From the NCBI GenBank assembly GCA_024231975.1, contig JAAEQB010000097.1, positions 1 through 64,000 of the forward strand: a stretch of DNA of 64,000 nt, written 5' to 3'. Source of the stretch: Allobosea sp. GTDB taxonomy: Bacteria; Pseudomonadota; Alphaproteobacteria; Rhizobiales; Beijerinckiaceae. Under the pieces are notes generated by a model. It had not been told where the DNA came from, made no database searches, and worked only from the letters and a program-made list of their open reading frames with translations. The position numbers and the translations under genes were made by a program. Shown here piece after piece: positions 34,199 to 43,095 of the stretch. Within the stretch, counting starts at the first letter, position 1. Every line of letters begins with the position of its first letter.

Positions 34199-34873
34199 AT
34201 GCCCCACCGACCGCGCCAGTTCGACCTCGTCATCCTCGATTGCGACGGCGTGCTCGTCGACAGCGAAACCATCAGCTGCCGGATCCTGGCCGAGCTTCTC
34301 TCGCCGCTCGATCCCGACTACGATCTGCCCTATGTGATGCGGCGCTATCTCGGGCGGCCGGCGAGCGCGGTGATCGGGGACTATGAGCGAATGACGGGCC
34401 GTCCCGCCCCCGAAAGCTTCACGCGGGATTGGCGCGCCCGGCTGTTTTCGGCCTTCAAGGCGGATTTGCAGGCGATCGCCGGCGTGCGCGCCGCGGTCGA
34501 AGCCTTCGACGCCGATTATTGCGTCGCGTCTTCCAGCGACGACGAGCGTATCGAGCTCTGCCTGCGCCAGGTCGATCTCTGGGATCTGTTCGAGGGGCGG
34601 ATCTTCAGCACCACGCGCGTGAAGCGGGGCAAGCCCGCACCCGATCTCTTCCTGCTAGCGGCATCCGAGCGCGGCGCCGTGCCGGAGCGGTGCCTGGTGA
34701 TCGAGGACAGCGTCAGCGGCGTGAAGGCAGCCAAGGCTGCAGGCATGACCGCATTCGGGCTCGCCGCGGGCAGCCATTTCGCAGTGCTCGACCAGCGCAG
34801 CGCCCTGATGGAAGCCGGGGCGGACCGATTGCTCGGGTCATGGCGCGAATTGGCGATGCAGGACGCGGATTGA
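34199..34873 (+). CDS. HAD-superfamily phosphatase (beta-phosphoglucomutase/sugar-phosphatase-like)
   Basis: The 224-residue protein has HAD motif I DCDGVLVDSE (residues 13-22), motif II SSS, motif III Lys in KRGKPAPDLF and motif IV IEDSVSGVKAAKAAG. The cap and motifs fit small sugar- or polyol-phosphate phosphatases of the beta-PGM/GPP branch. It ends 4 bp before the second SorC gene and is probably co-transcribed with it. It could dephosphorylate a polyol phosphate that enters the pathway or remove the inducer. Confidence 0.78.
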   Translation: MPHRPRQFDLVILDCDGVLVDSETISCRILAELLSPLDPDYDLPYVMRRYLGRPASAVIGDYERMTGRPAPESFTRDWRARLFSAFKADLQAIAGVRAAVEAFDADYCVASSSDDERIELCLRQVDLWDLFEGRIFSTTRVKRGKPAPDLFLLAASERGAVPERCLVIEDSVSGVKAAKAAGMTAFGLAAGSHFAVLDQRSALMEAGADRLLGSWRELAMQDAD

Positions 34874-34877
34874 CGGC

Positions 34878-35825
34878 ATGGCCGATGGAGACAATGCACG
34901 CCTCGACGACGCAGCCCGCGCCGGCTGGCTGTACTACATCGCCGGCAGGACCCAGGAAGACATAGCCCAGATCCTGAACATCTCGCGGCCGGCGGCGCAG
35001 CGCCTCGTCTCGCTCTGCCGGACCGAGGGGCTGATCAGCTTCAGGATGAACCACCCGATCGCCGACTGCATGGATCTCGCAGCCCGCTTGCGCGATCGCT
35101 TCGAGTTGCAGCATTGCGATATCGCGCCGGCCGACGGCTCGGCCGAGACGGCAGCCTCCGGCGTCGCATCCCTCGGCGGCCTGCTGATCGAGCGCTGGCT
35201 ACGCTCGCGCAAGTCGCTGGTGATGGCGCTCGGCACCGGTCGCTCGATGCGCGCCAGCATCGAGCGCGTTTCGCCGATGTCCTGCCCGCTGCATCGGCTG
35301 GTCTCGCTCGTCGGCACGATCTCGCCCGATGGCTCGGCGAGCCGGTTCGACACGCTGGTCAAGCTGGCCGAGATCACCAAGGCCCAGCATTTCCCGATGC
35401 CGCTGCCGCTCTATGTCTCGAGCGCGGAAGAACGGGCGCAATTGATCGAGATCGAGTCGGTCCGGCGGATTCGCGCCATCGCCAGCGAGGCCGATCTCTG
35501 GCTGATGGGCATCAGCCAGATCGGCGACGACGCGGTGCTCTATCGCGACGGCTTCATGACCCGGAGCGAATTGCTCGAGCTGGTTCGCGCCGGAGCCGTC
35601 GGCGAGGTGACCGGCTGGGCCTTCGATGCCGAGGGCAGGATCCTCGACCAGGGGCTGAACCAGCGTGTCACCAGCGTGCCGCCGGAGCCGGGCAGCGACC
35701 GCTTGCGCATCTGCATTGCTCACGGCACCGCGAAGGTGGCGCCGCTGCGAGCCGCCCTTGCCGGCCGCATCGTCAACGGCCTGATCACAGACGAAGACAC
35801 GGCGCGCGCCCTCCTGGCCGACTGA
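34878..35825 (+). CDS. SorC/DeoR-family sugar-binding transcriptional regulator 2
   Basis: A 315-residue SorC protein: HTH in AGWLYYIAGRTQEDIAQIL and ISRPAAQRLV, then the effector domain (MALGTGRSMR, LWLMGISQIGDDAVLYRDG, AVGEVTGWAFDAEG). It lies immediately upstream of the ugp block, whose promoter contains a long perfect inverted repeat; a related site precedes the HAD gene. It is therefore the likely regulator of block D and of itself. Confidence 0.85.
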   Translation: MADGDNARLDDAARAGWLYYIAGRTQEDIAQILNISRPAAQRLVSLCRTEGLISFRMNHPIADCMDLAARLRDRFELQHCDIAPADGSAETAASGVASLGGLLIERWLRSRKSLVMALGTGRSMRASIERVSPMSCPLHRLVSLVGTISPDGSASRFDTLVKLAEITKAQHFPMPLPLYVSSAEERAQLIEIESVRRIRAIASEADLWLMGISQIGDDAVLYRDGFMTRSELLELVRAGAVGEVTGWAFDAEGRILDQGLNQRVTSVPPEPGSDRLRICIAHGTAKVAPLRAALAGRIVNGLITDEDTARALLAD

Positions 35826-35874
35826 GCGCCCCCCCTCCACCCCGATCGATCTGATGTCGGCACGCCCGCTCGTG

Positions 35875-35892
35875 CCGTCATCGCCCTGTCAT
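35875..35892 (+). promoter_or_regulatory. Candidate PHO box (PhoB site) upstream of ugpB
   Basis: CCGTCAT-cgcc-CTGTCAT matches the PhoB consensus of two CTGTCAT repeats spaced by four bases at 13 of 14 positions. It ends 6 bp before a TTGACA (35899-35904). PhoB sites at ugp operons are classical, so phosphate starvation probably activates this operon. Binding is inferred from sequence alone. Confidence 0.6.
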
Positions 35893-35917
35893 GGCCGGTT
35901 GACATAGGAAGGCGATG

Positions 35918-35954
35918 TGCGAGCATATGCTTCAACAAAGAGCATATGCTCGCA
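35918..35954. promoter_or_regulatory. Long inverted-repeat operator overlapping the ugpB promoter
   Basis: Perfect 14-bp arms TGCGAGCATATGCT (35918-35931) and AGCATATGCTCGCA (35941-35954) are separated by 9 bp. Each arm contains the 10-bp palindrome AGCATATGCT. The left arm covers where a -10 element would lie for the TTGACA at 35899, so a bound repressor would block transcription. A degenerate copy lies at 34153. Confidence 0.75.
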
Positions 35955-35976
35955 TAACGTCACGAGGGAGGCTTTC

Positions 35977-37290
35977 ATGCGACCTATCCATGCGGTGCTG
36001 GCAGGTGCGGGTGCCCTGCTGCTGGCGGGCCTGTCGACAGCCCGGGCAGCGACCGAGATCGAATTCTGGCACGCGATGAGCGGCGCCCTCGGCGAGCGCG
36101 TCGACGAGGTCGTCAAGAAGTTCAACGACTCGCAGAAGGATTATGTCGTCAAGGCGATCGCCAAGGGCACCTATGACGAGGTGCTGAACGGCACGATCGC
36201 CGCCTACCGGGCCAAGCGCCAGCCGGAGATCGTCCAGTCGAACGAGCGTTCCTTCCTGACCATGGTCAATTCCGGAGCGATCGTCCCGACGGCCGAGCTG
36301 ATGGCCGAGCAGGGCTACAAGGTCGACTGGTCGAACTTCATCAAGCCGGTGGTCAGCTACTACGCGATAAACGGCAAGCTGCAGGCGATGCCGTTCAATT
36401 CCTCGACGCCGATCCTGTTCTACAACCGCGATCACTTCAAAGCCGCCGGCTTCGACAAGCCCGGCGCGACCTGGCAGGAGCTCGAGCCGCAGCTCGATGC
36501 GATCAAGGCCAAGGGCGTCTCGAAATGCGCGATGGTGCTGCCCGGCGACTATGAGTGGAGCTTCCTCGAGAATTACAGCGCGGTGAACGACATCCCGTAC
36601 GCGACCAAGCGCAACGGCCTGGACGGGCTCGACGCCACCTTCGTCTTCAACAAGGGCAAGCTCGTCGGCCAGGTCGAGCGCATGAAGCGCCTGGTCAGCT
36701 CGGGCGTGATGCAGATCGCCGGGCAAGGCGTCATCCCGGTCCAGCTCTTCACCTCGGGCGAGTGCTCGACCATCATCGCTTCGACTGCCGCCCACGCCGC
36801 CGTGGTCGCTGCCGCCAAGTTCGACTGGAGCGCGACCGAACTGCCCTATGAGCAGGGCGTGACACCGAAGAACAGCGTCATCGGCGGCGCCGCGCTCTGG
36901 ACCCTGAAGGGCCACACGCCGGAGAAGTACAAGGCGGTCGCCGCCTTCTATAATTTCCTGGCGCAGACCGACACGCAGGTCTGGTGGCACCAGGCCACGG
37001 GCTATGTGCCGGTGACGGTCGCTGCCTACGAGGCCGCCAAGGCGCAGGGCTACTACGACAAGAGCCCGACGCGGGCGATCGCCGTCGTCCAGCTGATGCG
37101 CGGCACGCCCAGCGACAACTCGCTTGGCTTCCGGATCGGCAACAGCAACCAGATCAATGTCGCGATCATGGAGGAGGTTTCGGCCGCCTTCCTCGGCCGC
37201 AAGCCGGTGCAGCAGGCGCTCGACGACGCAGTCAATCGCGGCAATGAAGCGCTGCGCCGCTACGAGCAGCTCAATGCTGGCAAGAAATAG
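35977..37290 (+). CDS. ugpB: Glycerol-3-phosphate/glycerophosphodiester-binding periplasmic protein
   Basis: The 437-residue protein has a signal peptide (residues 1-24, ending STARAA) and follows UgpB closely: IEFWHAMSGALGERVD at the mature start, PFNSSTPILFYN, SVIGGAALWTLKG, WWHQATGYVPVT and the C-terminal QALDDAVNRGNEALRRYE. UgpB binds sn-glycerol-3-phosphate and glycerophosphodiesters. GAGGGAGG before ATG 35977 decides the start. It opens block D, under a candidate PHO box and a SorC-type operator, and overlaps ugpA by 17 bp. Confidence 0.87.
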   Translation: MRPIHAVLAGAGALLLAGLSTARAATEIEFWHAMSGALGERVDEVVKKFNDSQKDYVVKAIAKGTYDEVLNGTIAAYRAKRQPEIVQSNERSFLTMVNSGAIVPTAELMAEQGYKVDWSNFIKPVVSYYAINGKLQAMPFNSSTPILFYNRDHFKAAGFDKPGATWQELEPQLDAIKAKGVSKCAMVLPGDYEWSFLENYSAVNDIPYATKRNGLDGLDATFVFNKGKLVGQVERMKRLVSSGVMQIAGQGVIPVQLFTSGECSTIIASTAAHAAVVAAAKFDWSATELPYEQGVTPKNSVIGGAALWTLKGHTPEKYKAVAAFYNFLAQTDTQVWWHQATGYVPVTVAAYEAAKAQGYYDKSPTRAIAVVQLMRGTPSDNSLGFRIGNSNQINVAIMEEVSAAFLGRKPVQQALDDAVNRGNEALRRYEQLNAGKK

Positions 37291-38278
37291 CGAAGGCCTC
37301 GCGCTGCCGGCCAGCGCAGACGCGCGACGTCTGCGCTGGCCGCTGCGGCGGCGAGCGGCCGCTCCGATCAGGGGCGGCCAGGCGGAAAGCGGGCTGAAGC
37401 GCGCGCATTTCAGCGGCAGCTGGCTGCCGTTCTGGCTGCTGGCGCCGCAGCTCTTCATCCTGCTGCTGTTCTTCTTCATCCCCTCGGTGCGGGCGCTGCT
37501 CCAGGCCTTCCAGCTCACCGACCCGTTCGGCGCGACGACGCAATGGGTCGGCTTCCAGAATTTCGAGCGCCTCTTCCGCAGCGGCGTCTACTGGTCGTCA
37601 GCGCAGGTGACGCTGCTTTTCACGCTGGCGCAGAACCTGCTGACCCTATCGGTCGCGCTCGTGCTCGCCTTCGCGACCAACCACATCGCGCGCGGCCGCG
37701 GCGCCTACCGCACCATCATGCTGTTGCCTTACGCGATCGCGCCGGCGATCGCCGGCATCATGCTGGCCTTCCTGTTCAATCCCCGTGTCGGCCCGGTCGC
37801 GCAGATGCTGCAGGGGCTCGGCTTCGACTGGGATCCGAACCGCAATTCCGGTCACGCGCTGGCGCTGATCGTCATGGCCGCCTCGTGGAAGCATATCTGC
37901 TACAACTACATCTTCCTGGTCGCGGCCCTGCTCTCCGTACCGCAATCGATCCTGGAATCGGCCTATCTCGACGGCGCCGGGCCGATCCAGCGCTTCCTGC
38001 GCATCTGCCTGCCGATGATCTCGCCGACCCTGTTCTTCCTGGTGGTGATCAACTTCGTCTACGGCCTGTTCGAGACCTTCGCGATCGTCGATGCGACGAC
38101 CCGCGGCGGACCGGCGGGTTCCACCTCGATCCTGGTCTACAAGGTCTACCAGGATGGCTTCGTCACGCTCGATCTCGGCTCCTCGGCGGCGCAATCGGTC
38201 GTCCTGATGGCGCTGGCGCTCGCGCTCACCTTCGCGCAGTTCCGCTTCATCGAGCGGCGCGTGAACTACAGCGTGTAG
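37274..38278 (+). CDS. ugpA: Glycerol-3-phosphate-type ABC transporter permease UgpA
   Basis: The 334-residue permease has a basic, probably cytosolic N-terminal 45 residues, longer than usual for UgpA (about 295), then six membrane segments. The EAA loop is LESAYLDGAGPIQRFLRI. A TRGGPAGSTSILVYKVYQDGF region follows, typical of UgpA. The ATG at 37274 lies in the end of ugpB; a later start cannot be excluded. No ATPase gene is present in this block. Confidence 0.8.
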   Translation: MLARNSEGLALPASADARRLRWPLRRRAAAPIRGGQAESGLKRAHFSGSWLPFWLLAPQLFILLLFFFIPSVRALLQAFQLTDPFGATTQWVGFQNFERLFRSGVYWSSAQVTLLFTLAQNLLTLSVALVLAFATNHIARGRGAYRTIMLLPYAIAPAIAGIMLAFLFNPRVGPVAQMLQGLGFDWDPNRNSGHALALIVMAASWKHICYNYIFLVAALLSVPQSILESAYLDGAGPIQRFLRICLPMISPTLFFLVVINFVYGLFETFAIVDATTRGGPAGSTSILVYKVYQDGFVTLDLGSSAAQSVVLMALALALTFAQFRFIERRVNYSV

Positions 38279-38293
38279 GGGCTGTTAGGGACC

Positions 38294-39184
38294 ATGAACG
38301 AGCGCACGCCCGTCCTCGACTTCGTCTGCCACGCCATCCTGGTGCTGGGCGCAGCGATCGTCTGCCTGCCGATCTACTTCGTCTTCGTCACCGGCTCGCA
38401 GTCGCAGCAGGAGATCATGCAGGTCCCGCTCTCCTGGCTGCCGGGCGACCAGTTCCTCGCGAACATGCAGACCGTGCTGAGCAGCGCGAAATTCGGCAAG
38501 CTGCTGCTCAATTCCTTCGTCGTCGCCTGCGGCATCACGCTCGGCAAGCTCGCGGTCTCGCTGATCGCCGCCTTCGCCGTCACCTATTTCCGCTTCCCGT
38601 TCCGGCTGACGGCGTTCTGGCTGATCTTCATGTCGTTGATGCTGCCGATCGAGGTGCGGATCGTGCCGACCTATGAATCGGCCGCCAATGTCGCGCTGCC
38701 GCTCAACATCCTCGGCGGCTGGCTGGGCTGGCAGATGCTGGTCGATCTCGACTGGAACCTGGTCAACACCTATTCAGGCCTGATCCTGCCATTGATCGCC
38801 TCGGCGACGGCGACCTTCCTGTTCCGGCAGTTCTTCCTGACTTTGCCGGACGAACTCTGCGAGGCCGCGCGCATCGATGGCGCCAGCCCGTGGCAGTTCT
38901 TCCGCCTGATCCTGCTGCCGCTGTCGCGCTCCAACATCGTGGCGCTGGCGATCATCCTCTTCCTGATGGGCTGGAACCAGTATCTCTGGCCGCTCCTCCT
39001 CACCACCGATCCCGACATGGCGACCGCCGTGATCGGGCTGAAGAAACTGATGCCGCAGAGCGACTCGCTGCCGACCTGGCATGTGCTGATGAACGCGGCC
39101 TTCCTCACCATGCTGCCGCCGACCATCGTGATCCTGCTGCTCCAGCGCTGGTTCGTGAAGGGGCTGGTCGAGAGCGGCAAATAG
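38294..39184 (+). CDS. ugpE: Glycerol-3-phosphate-type ABC transporter permease UgpE
   Basis: The 296-residue permease has six predicted membrane segments, the EAA loop LCEAARIDGASPWQFFRLI near residue 197 and GWNQYLWPLLLTTD afterwards, as in UgpE. An insertion including LPLNILGGWLGWQ before the loop is also seen in UgpE proteins. It pairs with UgpA. Confidence 0.84.
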   Translation: MNERTPVLDFVCHAILVLGAAIVCLPIYFVFVTGSQSQQEIMQVPLSWLPGDQFLANMQTVLSSAKFGKLLLNSFVVACGITLGKLAVSLIAAFAVTYFRFPFRLTAFWLIFMSLMLPIEVRIVPTYESAANVALPLNILGGWLGWQMLVDLDWNLVNTYSGLILPLIASATATFLFRQFFLTLPDELCEAARIDGASPWQFFRLILLPLSRSNIVALAIILFLMGWNQYLWPLLLTTDPDMATAVIGLKKLMPQSDSLPTWHVLMNAAFLTMLPPTIVILLLQRWFVKGLVESGK

Positions 39185-39217
39185 CCAACGCACCTCTCTG
39201 ACGACGGGACTTCGACC

Positions 39218-39958
39218 ATGCGGATCATCGGGCATCGCGGCGCGCGCAACCTCTGGGCCGAGAACAGCCTCTCCGGCTTCAGGAATACCCGCGACCTCAA
39301 GGTCGATGCGGTCGAGCTCGACGTGCATCTGTCCGGCGACGGCGAGATCATGGTGATCCACGATCCGCTGCTCGACCGCACCACCGATCACAAGGGGCCG
39401 ATTGACAGGCTCGACCGCGAGGCGCTGCGCAAGGTCAGGCTGCGCGATACGCTCGGCGAGACGATCCCGACCTTGGCAGCCGTGCTCGACGTCTTCGGTC
39501 CCACCGGGATCGAGCTCGAGATCGAGATGAAGATGAACGCCTTCGGCAGCCCCTATCCCGGCCTGCTCGACAAGGTGATCGCGCTGGTCGAGGAACGCGG
39601 GCTGTCCTCGCGCGTGGTGCTGACCTGCTTCGTGCCGGAGGTGATCGAGGAGATCAAGGCGAAGGCGCCACGGATGCGCCGTCTCGCCTCGGTCGACCGG
39701 CGCTCCTGCGAGGCCTATGGCGGGATCGAGCGGACGCTGAAGCGGTTCGTCGATCTCGGTTGCATCATCGCTGTCGAGCAATCGCTGCTGCGCCTCACGC
39801 TCGACCGGGCGCTCGGCATCGTCGGGCGCGAGCGCCTCGGCGTCTGGGTACCGAACACGGTCGGCGACATCGACTTCTGGCTCGGCCAGCCCGTTTCGCA
39901 GATCACCAGCGACCGGCCGGATCTCGTCATCCAGCTGGCCGCCGCCCGGGCCAGGTGA
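39218..39958 (+). CDS. ugpQ: Glycerophosphodiester phosphodiesterase UgpQ
   Basis: The 246-residue TIM-barrel enzyme has the catalytic residues of the family: HRG (His6-Arg7), Glu15, Glu33 and Asp35 in VELDVHLSGDG, and His48 in MVIHDP. Family members cut glycerophosphodiesters to sn-glycerol-3-phosphate and an alcohol. Without a signal peptide it acts in the cytoplasm after UgpBAE import. The released alcohol could be a polyol, matching the polyol dehydrogenase encoded next. Confidence 0.85.
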   Translation: MRIIGHRGARNLWAENSLSGFRNTRDLKVDAVELDVHLSGDGEIMVIHDPLLDRTTDHKGPIDRLDREALRKVRLRDTLGETIPTLAAVLDVFGPTGIELEIEMKMNAFGSPYPGLLDKVIALVEERGLSSRVVLTCFVPEVIEEIKAKAPRMRRLASVDRRSCEAYGGIERTLKRFVDLGCIIAVEQSLLRLTLDRALGIVGRERLGVWVPNTVGDIDFWLGQPVSQITSDRPDLVIQLAAARAR

Positions 39959-39963
39959 CGCCG

Positions 39964-41448
39964 ATGGCGGTCAGGCTCTCGCATGCGACGCTGGCCGGCA
40001 TCACCGGCCCCGTCGCGGTCCCCGGCTATCGGCCAGGCGAGCTCTCGCCCGGCATCGTCCATATCGGCGTCGGCAATTTCCACCGGGCGCATCAGGCCGT
40101 CTATCTCGACGAGCTCTTCGAGCGAGGCCTCGATCGAGACTGGGCGCTGATCGGCACCGGGGTGCGCGAGAGCGACGCCGAGATGCGCGCCGATCTTGCG
40201 GCGCAGGATTTCCTGACCACTGTCGTGGCGCAGGAGGCCTCGTCCTCGCAGGCGCGCATCATCGCGCCGATACTCGATTTCGTTGCGCCGGGGGATACCG
40301 ACGCGATTCTGGCGTGGCTCGCCGATCCACGCACCCGCATCGTCTCGCTGACCGTCACCGAGGGCGGCTATTATGTCGATCCGGCGAGCGCGGCTTTCGC
40401 AGCCGATCACCCGGAGATCGTCGCCGACGCGACCGATCGGTTGCAACGCCCGAAGACGGCTTTCGGGCTCATCGCTGCGGCGCTGTTGCGGCGGCGCGCC
40501 GCGGGCATCGCGCCCTTCACGGTCATGTCCTGCGACAATCTCCCAGGCAACGGCCATGTCGCCGAGGCAACGGTCGCAGGGCTCGTCGAACTGGTCGATC
40601 GCTCCGACGCGGCCTGGATCAGGGAGAACGTCGCCTTTCCGAATGGGATGGTCGACCGGATCACGCCGGCGACCACGCAACGGGAGTGCGACATGTTGCG
40701 CAGCGAGTTCGGCATCGAGGATCGCCGCCCGGTCTTCTGCGAGGATTTCCGGCAATGGGTTCTGGAGGATCGTTTTCCAGCCGGCAGGCCGAGGCTCGAG
40801 GAGGTTGGCGTGCAGTTCGTTGCGGATGTTGCTCCGTTCGAGCTGATGAAGATTCGTATCCTCAACGGCGGCCATGCGGCGATTGCCTATCCGGCCGGCC
40901 TGCTCGACATCCACTACGTCCACCAAGCGCTGGCGGACGAGCAGATCGCACGATTTCTGTCGGCGCTGCTCGACGCCGAGGTCATCCCGATGGTGCCGCC
41001 GGTGCCGAAGACCGATCTGCACCGGTACAAGAGCACGATCGAGCGGCGCTTCGCCAATCCGAAGATAGGCGACACGATCCGGCGACTGTGCCTCGACGGC
41101 TCGAACCGCCAGCCGAAGTTCATCCTGCCGACGATACGCGATGCGCTGAAGGCCGGGCGCACCATCGACGGGCTCGCGCTCGTCTGCGCCCTGTGGTGCC
41201 GCTACTGCTATGGCGAGACGGAGACCGGGCAGCCGATCGCGCCGAACGACCCGATCTGGCCGCGCCTGACGATGCAGGCGCGGCAGGCCAGGCTCGCGCC
41301 GGAGGCCTGGCTTGCGATGCAGGATATCTATGGCGATCTGGGCGATGACCGGCGCTTCCGGGAGGCGTTCAGCCGGGCATTGAAGGGAATCTGGGAGCTT
41401 GGGACCCGCCCGAGCATTGACCGCTATCTCGCCTCGCTCAGTTCGTGA
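39964..41448 (+). CDS. Mannitol dehydrogenase-family polyol dehydrogenase
   Basis: The 494-residue long-chain dehydrogenase has the N-terminal NAD motif GIVHIGVGNFHRAHQAVYLD, the SCDNLPGNG signature and the active-site stretch MKIRILNGGHAAIAYPAG (about 302-319) containing the catalytic Lys and the Asn/His pair. It oxidises mannitol, arabitol or a related polyol to the 2-ketose. It ends block D, 5 bp after ugpQ, so its substrate may be the alcohol freed by the phosphodiesterase. Confidence 0.82.
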   Translation: MAVRLSHATLAGITGPVAVPGYRPGELSPGIVHIGVGNFHRAHQAVYLDELFERGLDRDWALIGTGVRESDAEMRADLAAQDFLTTVVAQEASSSQARIIAPILDFVAPGDTDAILAWLADPRTRIVSLTVTEGGYYVDPASAAFAADHPEIVADATDRLQRPKTAFGLIAAALLRRRAAGIAPFTVMSCDNLPGNGHVAEATVAGLVELVDRSDAAWIRENVAFPNGMVDRITPATTQRECDMLRSEFGIEDRRPVFCEDFRQWVLEDRFPAGRPRLEEVGVQFVADVAPFELMKIRILNGGHAAIAYPAGLLDIHYVHQALADEQIARFLSALLDAEVIPMVPPVPKTDLHRYKSTIERRFANPKIGDTIRRLCLDGSNRQPKFILPTIRDALKAGRTIDGLALVCALWCRYCYGETETGQPIAPNDPIWPRLTMQARQARLAPEAWLAMQDIYGDLGDDRRFREAFSRALKGIWELGTRPSIDRYLASLSS

Positions 41449-41748
41449 CAAATACGGTTAGCCGACCGATTCGGGCTTGGGCTCAGGGCTTGGCTGAAAA
41501 ATTCTTTCCCCGAGGTCAGCGAAGGACTGTCTCCGCGCACCGAGCCTCACCACCTTGAGCAGAAATTAAGAATTGTATACTTGATTTCCGGCTTTCCTGA
41601 TCTGGCGCCCTGATCCGCCATGGGCTGGAACCAGGGCTCCGCGACGGCATTGCTGGACGATGTGATCGATCTGCTGATGGTCTCGATCGACCTCGACGAG
41701 GTGAGATTTTCCTGAGGCGCATCAATGTCGGCGGCGAGGACGCCCGTC
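41449..41748. other. Gene-free stretch between convergent operons
   Basis: No gene is supported here. AATTGTATACTTG (about 41571-41583) contains a GTATAC core like operators of GntR/FadR-type regulators, and some short frames carry no recognisable domain. The stretch may hold decayed sequence. No clear terminator was found for either convergent gene. Confidence 0.35.
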
Positions 41749-43092
41749 TCATTCGGTCGTGTCGAAGTCGTCCTCCCGGGCATTCAGAAGCGTGGCCAGC
41801 GTGCTGAGCCCAAGATCGAGCTGCTCCATGGACGGCGTGGCCAGCGCCAGCCTGACGGCGTTCGGCGCATGGCCGGGCGTGACCGCAAAGGTGCTCGAGG
41901 GGGTCAGCGCGATATCGCGCCGAGCCGCTGCCGCGGCAAAGCTCTGCGAGCGCCAATGCGCCGGCAACGTCAGCCACAGATGGTAGCAATTATGGTTGGC
42001 CTGGATCTCGAAGCCGGAGAGGCGCTCGGCCGCGAGCGCCTGGCGCGCACACGCGTCGAGGCGCTTCAGCGTCGCCAGCTCCGCGATAGTGCCGTCGCTC
42101 ATCATTCGCTGCGCCGCCGCGAAGGCGAAACCCGACGCCGTCCAGCCTCCCGAACGCACCGCGGCCTTGACGCTTTCGCGCAGGCGCAGCGGCACGACGA
42201 CGAAGCCGAGCGTCAGGCCAGGCGCGACCTTCTTCGAGAGGCTGTCGATGACGAGGCAGGACTCCGGCGCAAGTGCCGCCAGCGGCGGTTCCGGGTCGAG
42301 GAAGCCGTAGACATTGTCCTCGATGATCGGCAGGCCGGACGCCGCGACAACTCGGAGCAAATCGGCGCGGCGCGCCGGGGGCATCGTCGTCCCCAGCGGA
42401 TTCTGCACTGCCGGCTGGATGTAGAGCGCCGACAGATGGATCTCGCGATGTGCCTTCTGAACGGCGTCGGGCCGCATGCCGTGCTCGTCCATCGCCAGCG
42501 GCACCAGCGTGACCCCAAGCCTGGCGGCGATCCCCTTGATGAAGGGATAGGTGAGGGCCTCGACGCCGCAGCGACCGCCGGTCGGCACGAGGGCGGCGAG
42601 CGCGGCGGCGACGGATTGGCGGCCATTGCCGGTAAAGACCAGCTGCTCGGGCTCCGGTGACCAACCGCCCTGTGAGAGGAACGCCGCGCCGATGCTTCTG
42701 ATCGCCGGCGTTCCGATACTGGTCGCCTGCCTCAGAGCCGCGTCCAACGCCGCAATCTCCTCCAGGCCCGCCAGGCTCCTGGCGATCAGCGCACTCTGCC
42801 TGGGCAGGATCGGGTAGTTGAACTCGAGATCGATCCGGGTGCCGCTCGGCTCGCCGGGCGCTGCGATGCCACGTCTGGCTTCGCCGGAGACGAAGGTGCC
42901 CCGGCCTACCTCGCCGACGACCAGCCCGCGGCGCAACAATTCGGCATAGACGCGACTCGCCGTCGAGACGGCAATGTTGCGCTCATAGGCAAAGCTGCGC
43001 TGCGGCGGCAGGCGGCTGCCCGGCTTGAACCGCCCGTCGACGATCTCCGCGGCGATCGCGTCGGCAAGCTTCAGGTAATCGGCTTTCGGCAT
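41749..43092 (-). CDS. MocR/PdxR-family regulator (GntR HTH plus aminotransferase-like domain)
   Basis: The 447-residue protein has a GntR winged helix (IAAEIVDGRFKPGSRLPPQR, STASRVYAELLRRG) and a fold-I PLP aminotransferase domain with the PLP-lysine region SLSKKVAPGLTLGF and the upstream NPLGTTMPPARR. MocR proteins usually respond to PLP or amino compounds and control neighbouring genes. ATG 43092 gives the normal start; a longer frame runs into the operator region. It is divergent from the DUF1127 gene. Confidence 0.85.
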   Translation of the reverse strand: MPKADYLKLADAIAAEIVDGRFKPGSRLPPQRSFAYERNIAVSTASRVYAELLRRGLVVGEVGRGTFVSGEARRGIAAPGEPSGTRIDLEFNYPILPRQSALIARSLAGLEEIAALDAALRQATSIGTPAIRSIGAAFLSQGGWSPEPEQLVFTGNGRQSVAAALAALVPTGGRCGVEALTYPFIKGIAARLGVTLVPLAMDEHGMRPDAVQKAHREIHLSALYIQPAVQNPLGTTMPPARRADLLRVVAASGLPIIEDNVYGFLDPEPPLAALAPESCLVIDSLSKKVAPGLTLGFVVVPLRLRESVKAAVRSGGWTASGFAFAAAQRMMSDGTIAELATLKRLDACARQALAAERLSGFEIQANHNCYHLWLTLPAHWRSQSFAAAAARRDIALTPSSTFAVTPGHAPNAVRLALATPSMEQLDLGLSTLATLLNAREDDFDTTE

Positions 43093-43095
43093 AAT

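Noticed and set aside
41571..41583. GTATAC-centred sequence resembling a GntR operator
   Set aside because: No GntR/FadR-type gene or start codon of a real gene is near; too short to support.
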